Shown in pieces: positions 1-6,611 of a stretch of 16,828 nt of DNA. The notes beneath the pieces are model-generated. The model did not search any database, had not been told where the DNA came from, and saw only the letters and a list, made by a program, of their open reading frames with translations. This DNA comes from Limnospira sp050045915 (GTDB lineage: Bacteria; Cyanobacteriota; Cyanobacteriia; Cyanobacteriales; Microcoleaceae), in contig JBNGCR010000115.1 in NCBI GenBank assembly GCA_050045915.1, forward strand, positions 1-16,828, written 5' to 3'. Within the stretch, counting starts at the first letter, position 1; the number at the start of each line of letters is the position of its first letter. Position numbers and translations under genes: made by a program.

Positions 1-3
1 CCT

Positions 4-24
4 CCCCCGGCTAAAGCACGGGGG
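4..24 (+). repeat. GC-rich stem-loop, possible IS200/IS605-type right-end relic
   Basis: CCCCCG (4-9) pairs with CGGGGG (19-24), and GC (10-11) with GC (16-17) around a TAAA loop, leaving one bulged A. The GGCTAAAGC core followed by GGGGGCTTCC resembles hairpins at the tnpB-side end of IS1341/IS605-like elements; that resemblance is from memory. It could instead be the terminator of a gene upstream of the window, although no T-run follows. The Shine-Dalgarno of the next gene starts 15 nt after it. Confidence 0.35.
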
Positions 25-48
25 CTTCCAAACGTATCGGAGGTTATC

Positions 49-687
49 GTGAAAATTTGGAATTGTGGGAAACGGGTCGCCTCCGGGTTGGCAGCGGTTT
101 TTTTGACGGTGGCGGCGGGGGAACTGTCGTCAAATGCCCCCGTCAGTTGGTTCGGGTCCGATCGCGCGATCGCCCAAACTACGGCGGATCTCTGCCGTCG
201 CGTCTCGGAACGCCGGGGGTTGGTAGTCCGTTCCCGACCCACTCCCAATTCCCCCGTGGTGGGGGGGGTTTCCTACGCCCAAGAAGTCACCCTCGTCCGC
301 AACTACGAGGGCATTCGCGGCCCCGGCGGCCGCAGTTGGATCGAAATTACCTATCCGATGCGGGGGTTCGTCTCCAACGGCTATCCCGGCGGGTCGAGCA
401 ATTTGGCGGACTGTTCGGAGGATGTGACGGAGGACGACCGCCCGCCGGCCCGGAACCTTTGCCGCCAGATCGATCGCCGGGCGGCTCCCCGAGGCGTGGT
501 CGTCCGGGCTGATCCGTCCCGATTTTCGGCCCGCCGGGGCGGCGTACCCTCCGGGGGTCAGGTGCAACTGGCGGCGGACTATCGCCTGATTCGGGACCCC
601 AACGGGGAAAATCGCGACTGGGTTCGCATCACCTCTCCGGTGGCGGGGTATATTTCTGCCAATACCCTGATCATGTGCCGGTATTGA
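49..687 (+). CDS. secreted protein with two SH3-like repeats
   Basis: 212 residues. The GTG start is chosen because GGAGG (39-43) lies 5 nt upstream. Residues 1 to about 43 form a signal peptide (basic MKIWNCGKR, hydrophobic stretch, cleavage near AIAQ), so the product is exported to the periplasm or outside. Two homologous units follow: residues 49-122 start LCRRVSERRGLVVRSRP and residues 138-210 start LCRQIDRRAAPRGVVVRADP. Each has the pattern of a bacterial SH3 domain (GLVVRS.P, then V.L, then W..I..P..G.VS). Each unit is bracketed by cysteines (C49/C122 and C138/C210), suggesting one disulphide per repeat. No catalytic domain is attached. SH3b domains usually bind cell wall or peptide ligands; the ligand here cannot be inferred. 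Confidence 0.8.
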   Translation: MKIWNCGKRVASGLAAVFLTVAAGELSSNAPVSWFGSDRAIAQTTADLCRRVSERRGLVVRSRPTPNSPVVGGVSYAQEVTLVRNYEGIRGPGGRSWIEITYPMRGFVSNGYPGGSSNLADCSEDVTEDDRPPARNLCRQIDRRAAPRGVVVRADPSRFSARRGGVPSGGQVQLAADYRLIRDPNGENRDWVRITSPVAGYISANTLIMCRY

Positions 688-692
688 CGTTG

Positions 693-706
693 ATATCAGA
701 TCCGGT
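693..706 (+). repeat. dispersed 14-mer, copy 1
   Basis: ATATCAGATCCGGT occurs here, just after the stop of the SH3-repeat gene, and again at 6298-6311 in the spacer after the large kinase. Both copies are followed by ATTG after 1-2 variable bases. This is probably a dispersed intergenic element. The rest of the 688-856 spacer holds a doubled GGCAAGA (729-742) and no gene that I can support. Confidence 0.5.
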
Positions 707-813
707 GATTGACAACTCCTTTCAAAAAGGCAAGAGGCAAGAGCTCATGTGGCAAAAGTTTGAAGCTGGTGGCAGTCACCGATCGCGATCGCCGTCAAAA
801 TAAAGATACACCC

Positions 814-835
814 AAAAATTAGAGATAAACTCTCT
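814..835 (-). terminator. possible weak terminator of the small secreted protein gene
   Basis: Read on the minus strand, AGAGA and TCTCT (plus-strand 821-825 and 831-835) form a 5-bp stem with a 5-nt loop, followed by AATTTTT. It lies 22 nt beyond the stop codon at 857. The stem is short, so this is tentative. Confidence 0.35.
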
Positions 836-856
836 TCCGGCATTCAATTTGCAATT

Positions 857-1177
857 TTAGTTATTGCCGATCGAGCAGACGTAACCGATCATGTCGCTGG
901 TGGCGGTACTGGTGGGCGAATAGACTTGGTCGTACCCGCTGGCATACCAGGTGTTAGAGTCGCAGTAGGCGATCGCGTAAATGGTTTCGTTGCCGATGCT
1001 GTAGATAAATCGCAACCCTTCGTTACCCCAGGAAATACTGTCGCGATCGACGTAAACTTCTTCTCCGGTGGAAGCCTGTCCCATAAAAACCCAGCTTTCG
1101 GCGAGGGCGGGCAGTCCGAGGGACGCGCCCGTCGCCACGGTCAGGCCGGCTAGGAATGATAAGTATTGACGTTTCAT
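857..1177 (-). CDS. small secreted protein, adhesin E-like layout
   Basis: 106 residues from the ATG at 1177. An in-frame TTG six codons further upstream is possible but gives a worse signal peptide. Residues 1-27 (MKRQYLSFLAGLTVATG..., ending ALA-ES) form a clear Sec signal peptide. The mature part begins WVFMGQASTGEEVYVDRDSI. A short W-V start, a G..VYVD..SI motif and then alternating strands resemble the small surface-adhesin-E-like periplasmic proteins, but this is a weak pattern match. C72 (AYCDSNTWY) and C101 (YVCSIGN) probably form a disulphide. No strong Shine-Dalgarno is visible. A promoter-like sequence lies 32 nt upstream. Function unknown. Confidence 0.72.
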   Translation of the reverse strand: MKRQYLSFLAGLTVATGASLGLPALAESWVFMGQASTGEEVYVDRDSISWGNEGLRFIYSIGNETIYAIAYCDSNTWYASGYDQVYSPTSTATSDMIGYVCSIGNN

Positions 1178-1208
1178 GATCGACTCAAAACCCAATTCGC
1201 TACTTTAT

Positions 1209-1236
1209 TTTATAATAGCTGAAGCCGAAACTTGAA
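1209..1236 (-). promoter_or_regulatory. candidate promoter for the small secreted protein
   Basis: On the minus strand TTCAAG (1236-1231) is followed after 16 nt by TATAAA (1214-1209). This gives a transcript start about 25 nt before the ATG at 1177. The -10 is good and the -35 is only partly consensus. Confidence 0.4.
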
Positions 1237-1290
1237 TCCGTTATTAAAATATAGTAATTGTCTCAAAACTCAATATTTTTATTTAGTTTT

Positions 1291-1374
1291 ATGAATCAAT
1301 CGTTGAAATTTTTTGACCCGGAATGGGAAAAGGAGACCCGCGCCGGACTGAAGGTCGGCGTCGGCAGTATTTGA
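1291..1374 (+). CDS. candidate 27-codon small ORF, unknown
   Basis: An ATG ORF whose product begins MNQSLKFFDPEWEKETR and ends VGVGSI. The second half uses GC-rich third positions (GAC CCG, ACC CGC GCC, GTC GGC GTC GGC) like the real genes around it, whereas the spacer before it is AT-rich. The same frame continues after the TGA for another 19 sense codons to a second TGA. It might therefore be a short peptide, the decayed start of a longer gene, or chance. There is no Shine-Dalgarno upstream. I do not recognise it. Otherwise the 1178-1651 spacer contains only an 8-codon ORF at 1573-1599 and the first kinase's 5' region. Confidence 0.25.
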   Translation: MNQSLKFFDPEWEKETRAGLKVGVGSI

Positions 1375-1651
1375 AAAATGCGATTGTCCGTTTCTCAAGT
1401 GAATTCCTGCGGAGAACAAAAAGACCGAGTTGAAAAGGCCGCGATCGGGTTCTGAAGAGCCCGAAAAGGGGCGATCCGCAGTGGCCGCACCGATCCCCGG
1501 GGAAAATGTTTTCAAGCTAAGACCGCCGCGACTCGCTACACTTATTAAAGATGGCAGTGGGAGAATAACACGATGCGCGTCCGAGTTCCCATCAACTGAG
1601 CGATCGCGCCCCAAGCCGAACCCGTCCAAGCTTCCCATCCTTCTCGACCCC

Positions 1652-4600
1652 ATGCGATTAGACTCCCAACCTTATCCCAGCAGCCTCACCTTGGCGGAGA
1701 TCGTCCACCCATCGCCGCTGACGGTAGACCCCAATACGTCGATCCTGCAGGTCATCGCCCTGATGAGCCAAGAATCTTCGGAGCTTTGGGAAGGCGACGC
1801 GGCCCCCCCCCGCAGTTGCGTCGTGGTGATCGAAGAACGGCGGGTCGTGGGGCTGTGGACCGAGCGCGACGTGGTGCGGCTCATCGGCGCCGGGGAAATG
1901 TCGGACACCCTGAGAGTTTCCGAAGTCATGACCCGATCCCCCGTCACGCTCCGAGTCGCGGACTACCGAGATATTTCCACCGTCCTGGAGCAATTTCAGG
2001 CCCACCACATCCGCCATCTTCCGGTCGTAGACGACTGGGAGCGACTCGTGGGACTCATCACCCAAACCCGCGTCCTGGAGAAACTCCGACCCCCCAAAAC
2101 TCCAATTGTCAACTCGCCAGAAACCGCCACCCGCGCCCCAATTTCCGGGAACCCCACCCCCCTGCAGCAACAACTCCTGCAATTTAAAACCCAACTGCAA
2201 GCCACAAACCAACGACTGCAAGGAGAAATCGGCCAGCGCAACATCATCCGCCTCATCGAAGAAAAACTGCGATCGTCCGAACCCAACATCCGGGCTTTTT
2301 TTGAAGCCCTGACGGATATCATTTTAATCGTCAATATTCGCGTCAACTCCATTCAAGTCGCCCCCACCCACCCGGGTCGCTCCCGCCGTATTTCCGAGGC
2401 GGACACCCATCAAGATCCGTCGAAAATCATCTCCGAAACCCTGGAACGGTTTTCGCCCCCCGACCCCGACAACCCCTTCACTGCCAGGGTACGGGAAGCC
2501 CTCGAAACCGGCCCCGTCCTCAACTTTGAATATTCCCTGGCCGTCGGCGGCGAAACCCTGTGGTTCTCCGCCAACATCACCCCCCTTTCCGAGGAGTCCG
2601 TGGCCTGGGTCGCCCGGGACATCACCCCCTACAAACAGGCCGAAGAAGCGCTGCAAAACCTGACCTCGGAATTGGAGCAACGGGTGAGGGAGCGCACCCG
2701 GGAACTGCAAGCCACCAACCAAATCCTCACCCGCACCTTAGCCGAACAGAAGCAAGCCGACCTCGAACTACAAAAAGCCCACCGGCAACTCCGCTCCCAC
2801 GTCGATAACTCTCCCCTAGCCGTGATCGAATGGGATCGAGAGTTTCGGGTTCAATACTGGTCGAGTCGAGCCGAGAAAATATTCGGGTGGACGGCCCGGG
2901 AAGTGGTGGGGCACCACTGGGGGGACTGGCCGATGGTATTCGAGGAAGACCTTGAACGGGTTGGAATCATCACCGAAGCCTTGGTGAGTGGCCGGGAGAC
3001 TTACAATATCTGCACCAACCGCAACTACACCAAAGATGGGAGCCTCCTCCACTGCGAGTGGTACAACTCGGTGTTGTGCGACGAGTCCGATCGCGTGGTG
3101 TCGATCCTCTCCCTGATTCAAGACGTGACGGGGCGGCAGGCCGCAGAAACCGAACTCCGCGATCGCGTCACCCAGCAGGACACCGTGGCCCACCTCAGCC
3201 AGCAGGCCCTCGCCGACCCCGACTTGGACGCCCTGTTCGAGGAAACCGCGCGATCGCTGGCCTCGATTTTGAAGGTGAAATTCGCCCAAATCGTGGAACT
3301 GCTCCCGGAGCGGAATCAATTCGTCATGCGGGCCGGGGTCGGCTGGGAAACCGAGACACTCAGCTCGACCGTCGCGATCGCCCCCGACCGCACCTCCCTG
3401 GCCGGATACACCCTCCTCGAAGGGGAGCCGGTCCTCGTCGCCGACCTGAAAACAGACCCCCGATTTACCAAAGAAACCTTCCTGCGCCGACACGGCGTCG
3501 CCAGCAGCATCAGCGTCCCCATCCCCGGAAAACCCAAACCCTTCGGGGTGTTGAGCGCCCACGCCGGGGAACCGCAAGCCTTCGACCGGGAAGACCTCAA
3601 CTTCCTGCAGGCGATCGCCAACCTGATCGCCACGGCGATCGAACGCCAGCAGGTGCAGCAGGTCTTGAAAAATCTCGCCCTGGGGGTTTCCACCCGCACC
3701 AGCGAAGCCTTTTTTCAATCCCTGGTGCAATCCCTGGCCAAAACCCTGCAGATGGAATGTGCCTTCATCAGCGAGTGGGTTTCCGAACCCGACCGGATGC
3801 GGACGATCGCCCTGTGGGCCGACGGCGCGATCGCCCCCAACCTCGAATACGAACTGGAACGGACACAGTGCTGGGAAATCCTCGTCAACCATCAGGGCGG
3901 TTCGGGAACCACCCCGACCGTCTATTCAGAAGGGTTGCGAGAGGATTTTCCCCTCAACTCCCTGATGCGTCAAATGCGGGGGTCGAGCTTCCTCGGGTTG
4001 CCCCTGACGGACTCCCAAAATCGCCTGTTGGGGGTGGTGGCGGTTTTAGGGTGCCGCCCCGCCTCCAATTTGCAGTTCATGGAAGAAATCCTGCAAATTT
4101 TTGCCGTCCGAGCCGCCTCCGAACTGGAACGCCGCCAGGCGGAAGTGGAACTGCGGGAGAGCGAACGGCAGTTTCGCCAACTTGCGGAGAGCATCCGCGA
4201 GGTGTTTTTTATCTGTCCGGCCTGCGGGTCGAAGTGGATCTATATCAGCCCCGCCTTCGAGGCGATCTGGGGCATCTCCCGGGAAGAAATTTATCGAAAT
4301 CCGGATCTGTGGTTCGAGAGCATCCACCCCGAAGAGCGGGAGTTCATCCGGGAGCTGTTTGAAAATCGCGCGATCGCCGAACCGTTCAACCAAGAGTACC
4401 GCATCGTCCGGCCCGACGGCACCGAACGCTGGATCTGGACCCGCAGCTTTCCGGTCTTCGACGGGGCGGGACTCGTCGATCGCACCGTCGGCCTGGCCGA
4501 AGACATCACCGAACGCCGCCAGGTGGAAGATGCCCTCCGGGAAAGCGAGGCCCGCTACGCCACCCTGACGGACATCTCCCCCGTCGGCATTTTCCGCACC

Positions 4601-6148
4601 GATGCCCGGGGGGAATGCGTGTACATCAACGAACACGGCTGCGATTTGCTGGGACTGCCGGCTGTAGATATTCTGGGACGGGGTTGGATACAAGCCATCC
4701 ACCCGGAGGACCGCGACGGTGTGATCGGGGAGTGGATGGAGACTCTGGCGGATTACCGGCCCTTCCAGTCGGAATATCGGTTCCGACATCCCGACGGCCG
4801 CGAGGTCTGGGTCTTCGCCCGGGCAGTTCCGGACCGGGACGATTTCGATGAGGTGGTCGGATTTGTCGGCACCCTGACGGATATCAGCGAACGCAAGGCG
4901 GCTGAACAGTCCCTACAGCAGCTCAATCAACGGCTGGAAATGCTGGTGGAACAGCGGACGGCTCAACTGCAGGACATGAACAAACAGTTGCGGGGGGAAA
5001 TTGCCGATCGCCAGAAGATCCAGGGGCAAATCGCCGCTAAAGCCTACCAGCAGGCGATCGTCGCCGAATTCGGACAAAAGGCCCTCTCCGGTATCGACCT
5101 CTACACCCTGATCGAGGAGGTGGTGGTACAGGTGAGCCGGTGTTTAAATGTGGACTATTGCAAATTGCTCGAAATTCGGACTCCGGAACCCGATCGGCTC
5201 ACGGTGGCGATCGCGGGCCAGAACCTCTATTCGTTTATCTTGCCGAATTCCTCCCAAACCGAGCCAATGTCGCGCGATGGCGGATTGTCTCCCCAGGAGG
5301 GCGGCGGCGGCTCCACCCAAATTCACCGCTACCCTTACCTGAGCGGCGTCAGCATTCCCATCGATGGCCGAAATTCCCGCTACGGGATTTTGGGGGTCTA
5401 CGCCAACGAGGAGCGGATCTTCACCCAGGAGGACGTCCATTTCTTGCAGAGTGCGGCCAACGTCCTCGCCACCGCCATCGAGCGGAAACAGGCCGAAAGT
5501 CAACTCATGGACTCCCTCAAGGAAAAGGAAATTTTGCTCAAGGAAATCCACCACCGGGTCAAAAATAACCTGCTCGTCGTCTCGAATTTGCTGGAGTTCC
5601 AGTCCGACTACACCGACAATCCCGAGGTGACGCGACTGTTGGAGGACAGCCAGCAGCGGATTCAGTCGATGGCCCTGATTCACGAAAAGCTCTACCAGTC
5701 CACCGGCCTCGACCGGATCAATTTTGGCGACTACCTCCAGGATTTGGCCGACCAACTGTTCGACTCCTACAGCATGGAAAATCACGCGGTGGAGTTGGAG
5801 TTGGATATCGACCCGGTGGAACTGAATTTGGAGACGGCCAACCCCTGCAGCCTCATCGTCAACGAGTTGATCTCGAATGCCCTCAAACACGCCTTCGCCG
5901 ACGGGCGCCCCGGCAAATTGTCCCTGGAACTCCACGGGGACGGGCACGGGAGTATCACCCTGATCGTGCGGGATAATGGGGTCGGCCTCCCGGAAGGCCT
6001 CGACATCCGCAATGTCGAATCCCTGGGGATGGAATTGATCTGGACTCTGACTGATCAGATCGAAGGGACCTTGGAACTGTTGGAGGTGAGGGAGGGAACC
6101 GCATTTAAGCTGACGTTCTCGGAGTTGCGCTACCGGCAGCGGTATTGA
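1652..6148 (+). CDS. large multi-sensor histidine kinase (CBS-PAS-GAF-HisKA_2)
   Basis: 1498 residues from the ATG at 1652. The frame is open from a TTG at 1430, but those extra 74 residues are Pro/Arg/Ser-rich and unlike a domain; neither start has a good Shine-Dalgarno. Order: CBS pair (about 10-145); coiled coil (170-210); degenerate PAS with an insert (210-328); coiled coil; PAS (380-495); GAF (510-665); GAF (675-825); PAS (840-955); PAS (962-1080); coiled coil; GAF (1130-1276); kinase core. The H-box is KEIHHRVKNN (H1300/H1301), the N-box NELISNALKHAF (1404-1415), and the G1 box DNGVGLPEG (1441-1449), as in the HisKA_2/HWE-like group. No membrane segment and no receiver are present, so it is a cytosolic sensor that must phosphorylate a separate receiver, probably one of the next two products. 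CBS pairs often bind adenine nucleotides; the PAS and GAF ligands are unknown. None of the GAFs shows a Cys-His bilin motif. Confidence 0.93.
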   Translation: MRLDSQPYPSSLTLAEIVHPSPLTVDPNTSILQVIALMSQESSELWEGDAAPPRSCVVVIEERRVVGLWTERDVVRLIGAGEMSDTLRVSEVMTRSPVTLRVADYRDISTVLEQFQAHHIRHLPVVDDWERLVGLITQTRVLEKLRPPKTPIVNSPETATRAPISGNPTPLQQQLLQFKTQLQATNQRLQGEIGQRNIIRLIEEKLRSSEPNIRAFFEALTDIILIVNIRVNSIQVAPTHPGRSRRISEADTHQDPSKIISETLERFSPPDPDNPFTARVREALETGPVLNFEYSLAVGGETLWFSANITPLSEESVAWVARDITPYKQAEEALQNLTSELEQRVRERTRELQATNQILTRTLAEQKQADLELQKAHRQLRSHVDNSPLAVIEWDREFRVQYWSSRAEKIFGWTAREVVGHHWGDWPMVFEEDLERVGIITEALVSGRETYNICTNRNYTKDGSLLHCEWYNSVLCDESDRVVSILSLIQDVTGRQAAETELRDRVTQQDTVAHLSQQALADPDLDALFEETARSLASILKVKFAQIVELLPERNQFVMRAGVGWETETLSSTVAIAPDRTSLAGYTLLEGEPVLVADLKTDPRFTKETFLRRHGVASSISVPIPGKPKPFGVLSAHAGEPQAFDREDLNFLQAIANLIATAIERQQVQQVLKNLALGVSTRTSEAFFQSLVQSLAKTLQMECAFISEWVSEPDRMRTIALWADGAIAPNLEYELERTQCWEILVNHQGGSGTTPTVYSEGLREDFPLNSLMRQMRGSSFLGLPLTDSQNRLLGVVAVLGCRPASNLQFMEEILQIFAVRAASELERRQAEVELRESERQFRQLAESIREVFFICPACGSKWIYISPAFEAIWGISREEIYRNPDLWFESIHPEEREFIRELFENRAIAEPFNQEYRIVRPDGTERWIWTRSFPVFDGAGLVDRTVGLAEDITERRQVEDALRESEARYATLTDISPVGIFRTDARGECVYINEHGCDLLGLPAVDILGRGWIQAIHPEDRDGVIGEWMETLADYRPFQSEYRFRHPDGREVWVFARAVPDRDDFDEVVGFVGTLTDISERKAAEQSLQQLNQRLEMLVEQRTAQLQDMNKQLRGEIADRQKIQGQIAAKAYQQAIVAEFGQKALSGIDLYTLIEEVVVQVSRCLNVDYCKLLEIRTPEPDRLTVAIAGQNLYSFILPNSSQTEPMSRDGGLSPQEGGGGSTQIHRYPYLSGVSIPIDGRNSRYGILGVYANEERIFTQEDVHFLQSAANVLATAIERKQAESQLMDSLKEKEILLKEIHHRVKNNLLVVSNLLEFQSDYTDNPEVTRLLEDSQQRIQSMALIHEKLYQSTGLDRINFGDYLQDLADQLFDSYSMENHAVELELDIDPVELNLETANPCSLIVNELISNALKHAFADGRPGKLSLELHGDGHGSITLIVRDNGVGLPEGLDIRNVESLGMELIWTLTDQIEGTLELLEVREGTAFKLTFSELRYRQRY

Positions 6149-6173
6149 GCGGTCGCGGATCGGGACCTATAAT
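6145..6173 (+). promoter_or_regulatory. sigma70-type promoter overlapping the kinase stop codon
   Basis: TTGAGC (6145-6150) and a perfect TATAAT (6168-6173) are separated by 17 nt. The -35 contains the TGA stop of the large kinase. Initiation near 6180 would give the next gene (ATG 6612) an untranslated leader of about 430 nt, or would produce a separate small RNA. Confidence 0.55.
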
Positions 6174-6297
6174 ACAATCAGAGGGTGGGTTCCGAACAGC
6201 TATCCCAATTGAGAGGGAGATCCTCCGCTTGAAGATGGCTTCGCCACCGTTTTGGAGAGAAAATATTCGACACAAATCATGTCGGATATCCCATTTT

Positions 6298-6311
6298 ATA
6301 TCAGATCCGGT
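6298..6311 (+). repeat. dispersed 14-mer, copy 2
   Basis: ATATCAGATCCGGT, identical to 693-706. It is again intergenic and downstream of a plus-strand gene. Confidence 0.5.
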
Positions 6312-6321
6312 TAATTGCTCA

Positions 6322-6337
6322 GATATTTTAAAATATC
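6322..6337 (+). promoter_or_regulatory. perfect 16-bp palindrome, possible operator
   Basis: GATATTTT/AAAATATC has no mismatch and no spacer. It lies about 150 nt downstream of the TATAAT at 6168 and 275 nt upstream of the next start codon. A homodimeric regulator site or a cruciform is possible; its position is unusual for a simple promoter operator. Confidence 0.35.
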
Positions 6338-6403
6338 CGGGAAATGTATCTTAATTCTAGAGGTAAAAATCGAGATCTATCACCAAACTGCGGGGCTTCT
6401 GGT

Positions 6404-6420
6404 GGCGGTTCAGAACCGCC
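6404..6420 (+). repeat. GC-rich inverted repeat in leader
   Basis: GGCGGTTC (6404-6411), one A, then GAACCGCC (6413-6420) is a perfect 8-bp inverted repeat. A flanking CTG/CAG pair lengthens it across a 2-nt bulge. A near-copy of the same motif begins 68 nt further on. Confidence 0.5.
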
Positions 6421-6471
6421 CAGATTTCGAGAATTGTGGCGATCGATTGCAGATTTTTCGAGCTCTGTAGT

Positions 6472-6491
6472 GGCGGTGGAACCGTCAATTT
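6472..6491 (+). terminator. terminator-like hairpin in leader
   Basis: GGCGGT (6472-6477) pairs with ACCGTC (6481-6486), including one G-U, and is followed by AATTTTT. If the promoter at 6145 is real, this would stop or attenuate transcription about 120 nt before the REC-kinase gene. The stem is only 6 bp. Confidence 0.35.
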
Positions 6492-6611
6492 TTCGACTCC
6501 GGCGAATTTCATGCCCCATAGGTGTCCGAACGGCTTCACCACCGCAGAACAAGTCGCGATGGATGGGCTTCGCGGATCGCAACTCATTCACAATTAGGAG
6601 GGTCTGGTCAA

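Larger units (their letters stand above)
6174..6611 (+). other. structured intergenic leader without a convincing gene
   Basis: This is a spacer of over 400 nt inside an otherwise tightly packed signalling block. It contains the second copy of the 14-mer ATATCAGATCCGGT (6298-6311), a perfect 16-bp palindrome (6322-6337), a GC-rich hairpin (6404-6420) and a related hairpin with a T-run (6472-6491). Short ORFs cross it, but the longest (6344-6619) reads low-complexity Gly/Ser/Pro/Arg sequence through the hairpins and overlaps the real start at 6612, so I do not call it a gene. It could be a 5' leader, a small RNA or decayed DNA. Confidence 0.45.

Noticed and set aside
1430..1651. 74-residue N-terminal extension of the large kinase from a TTG
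   Set aside because: Composition is unlike a domain and the CBS domain starts soon after the ATG at 1652; kept as an alternative start only.
1279..1653. 124-codon minus-strand frame upstream of the kinase
   Set aside because: Low-complexity, with no Shine-Dalgarno; it overlaps the kinase 5' region antisense and lacks recognisable sequence.
2816..3892. 358-codon minus-strand frame
   Set aside because: Antisense shadow of GC-rich kinase sequence; no domain-like pattern.
3058..4362. 434-codon plus-strand frame
   Set aside because: Arg/Pro/Gly-rich shadow frame inside the large kinase, whose domains in the other frame are unambiguous.
3180..5480. Phytochrome-like bilin binding by the GAF domains
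   Set aside because: None of the three GAFs shows the Cys-His chromophore motif or a PHY domain.
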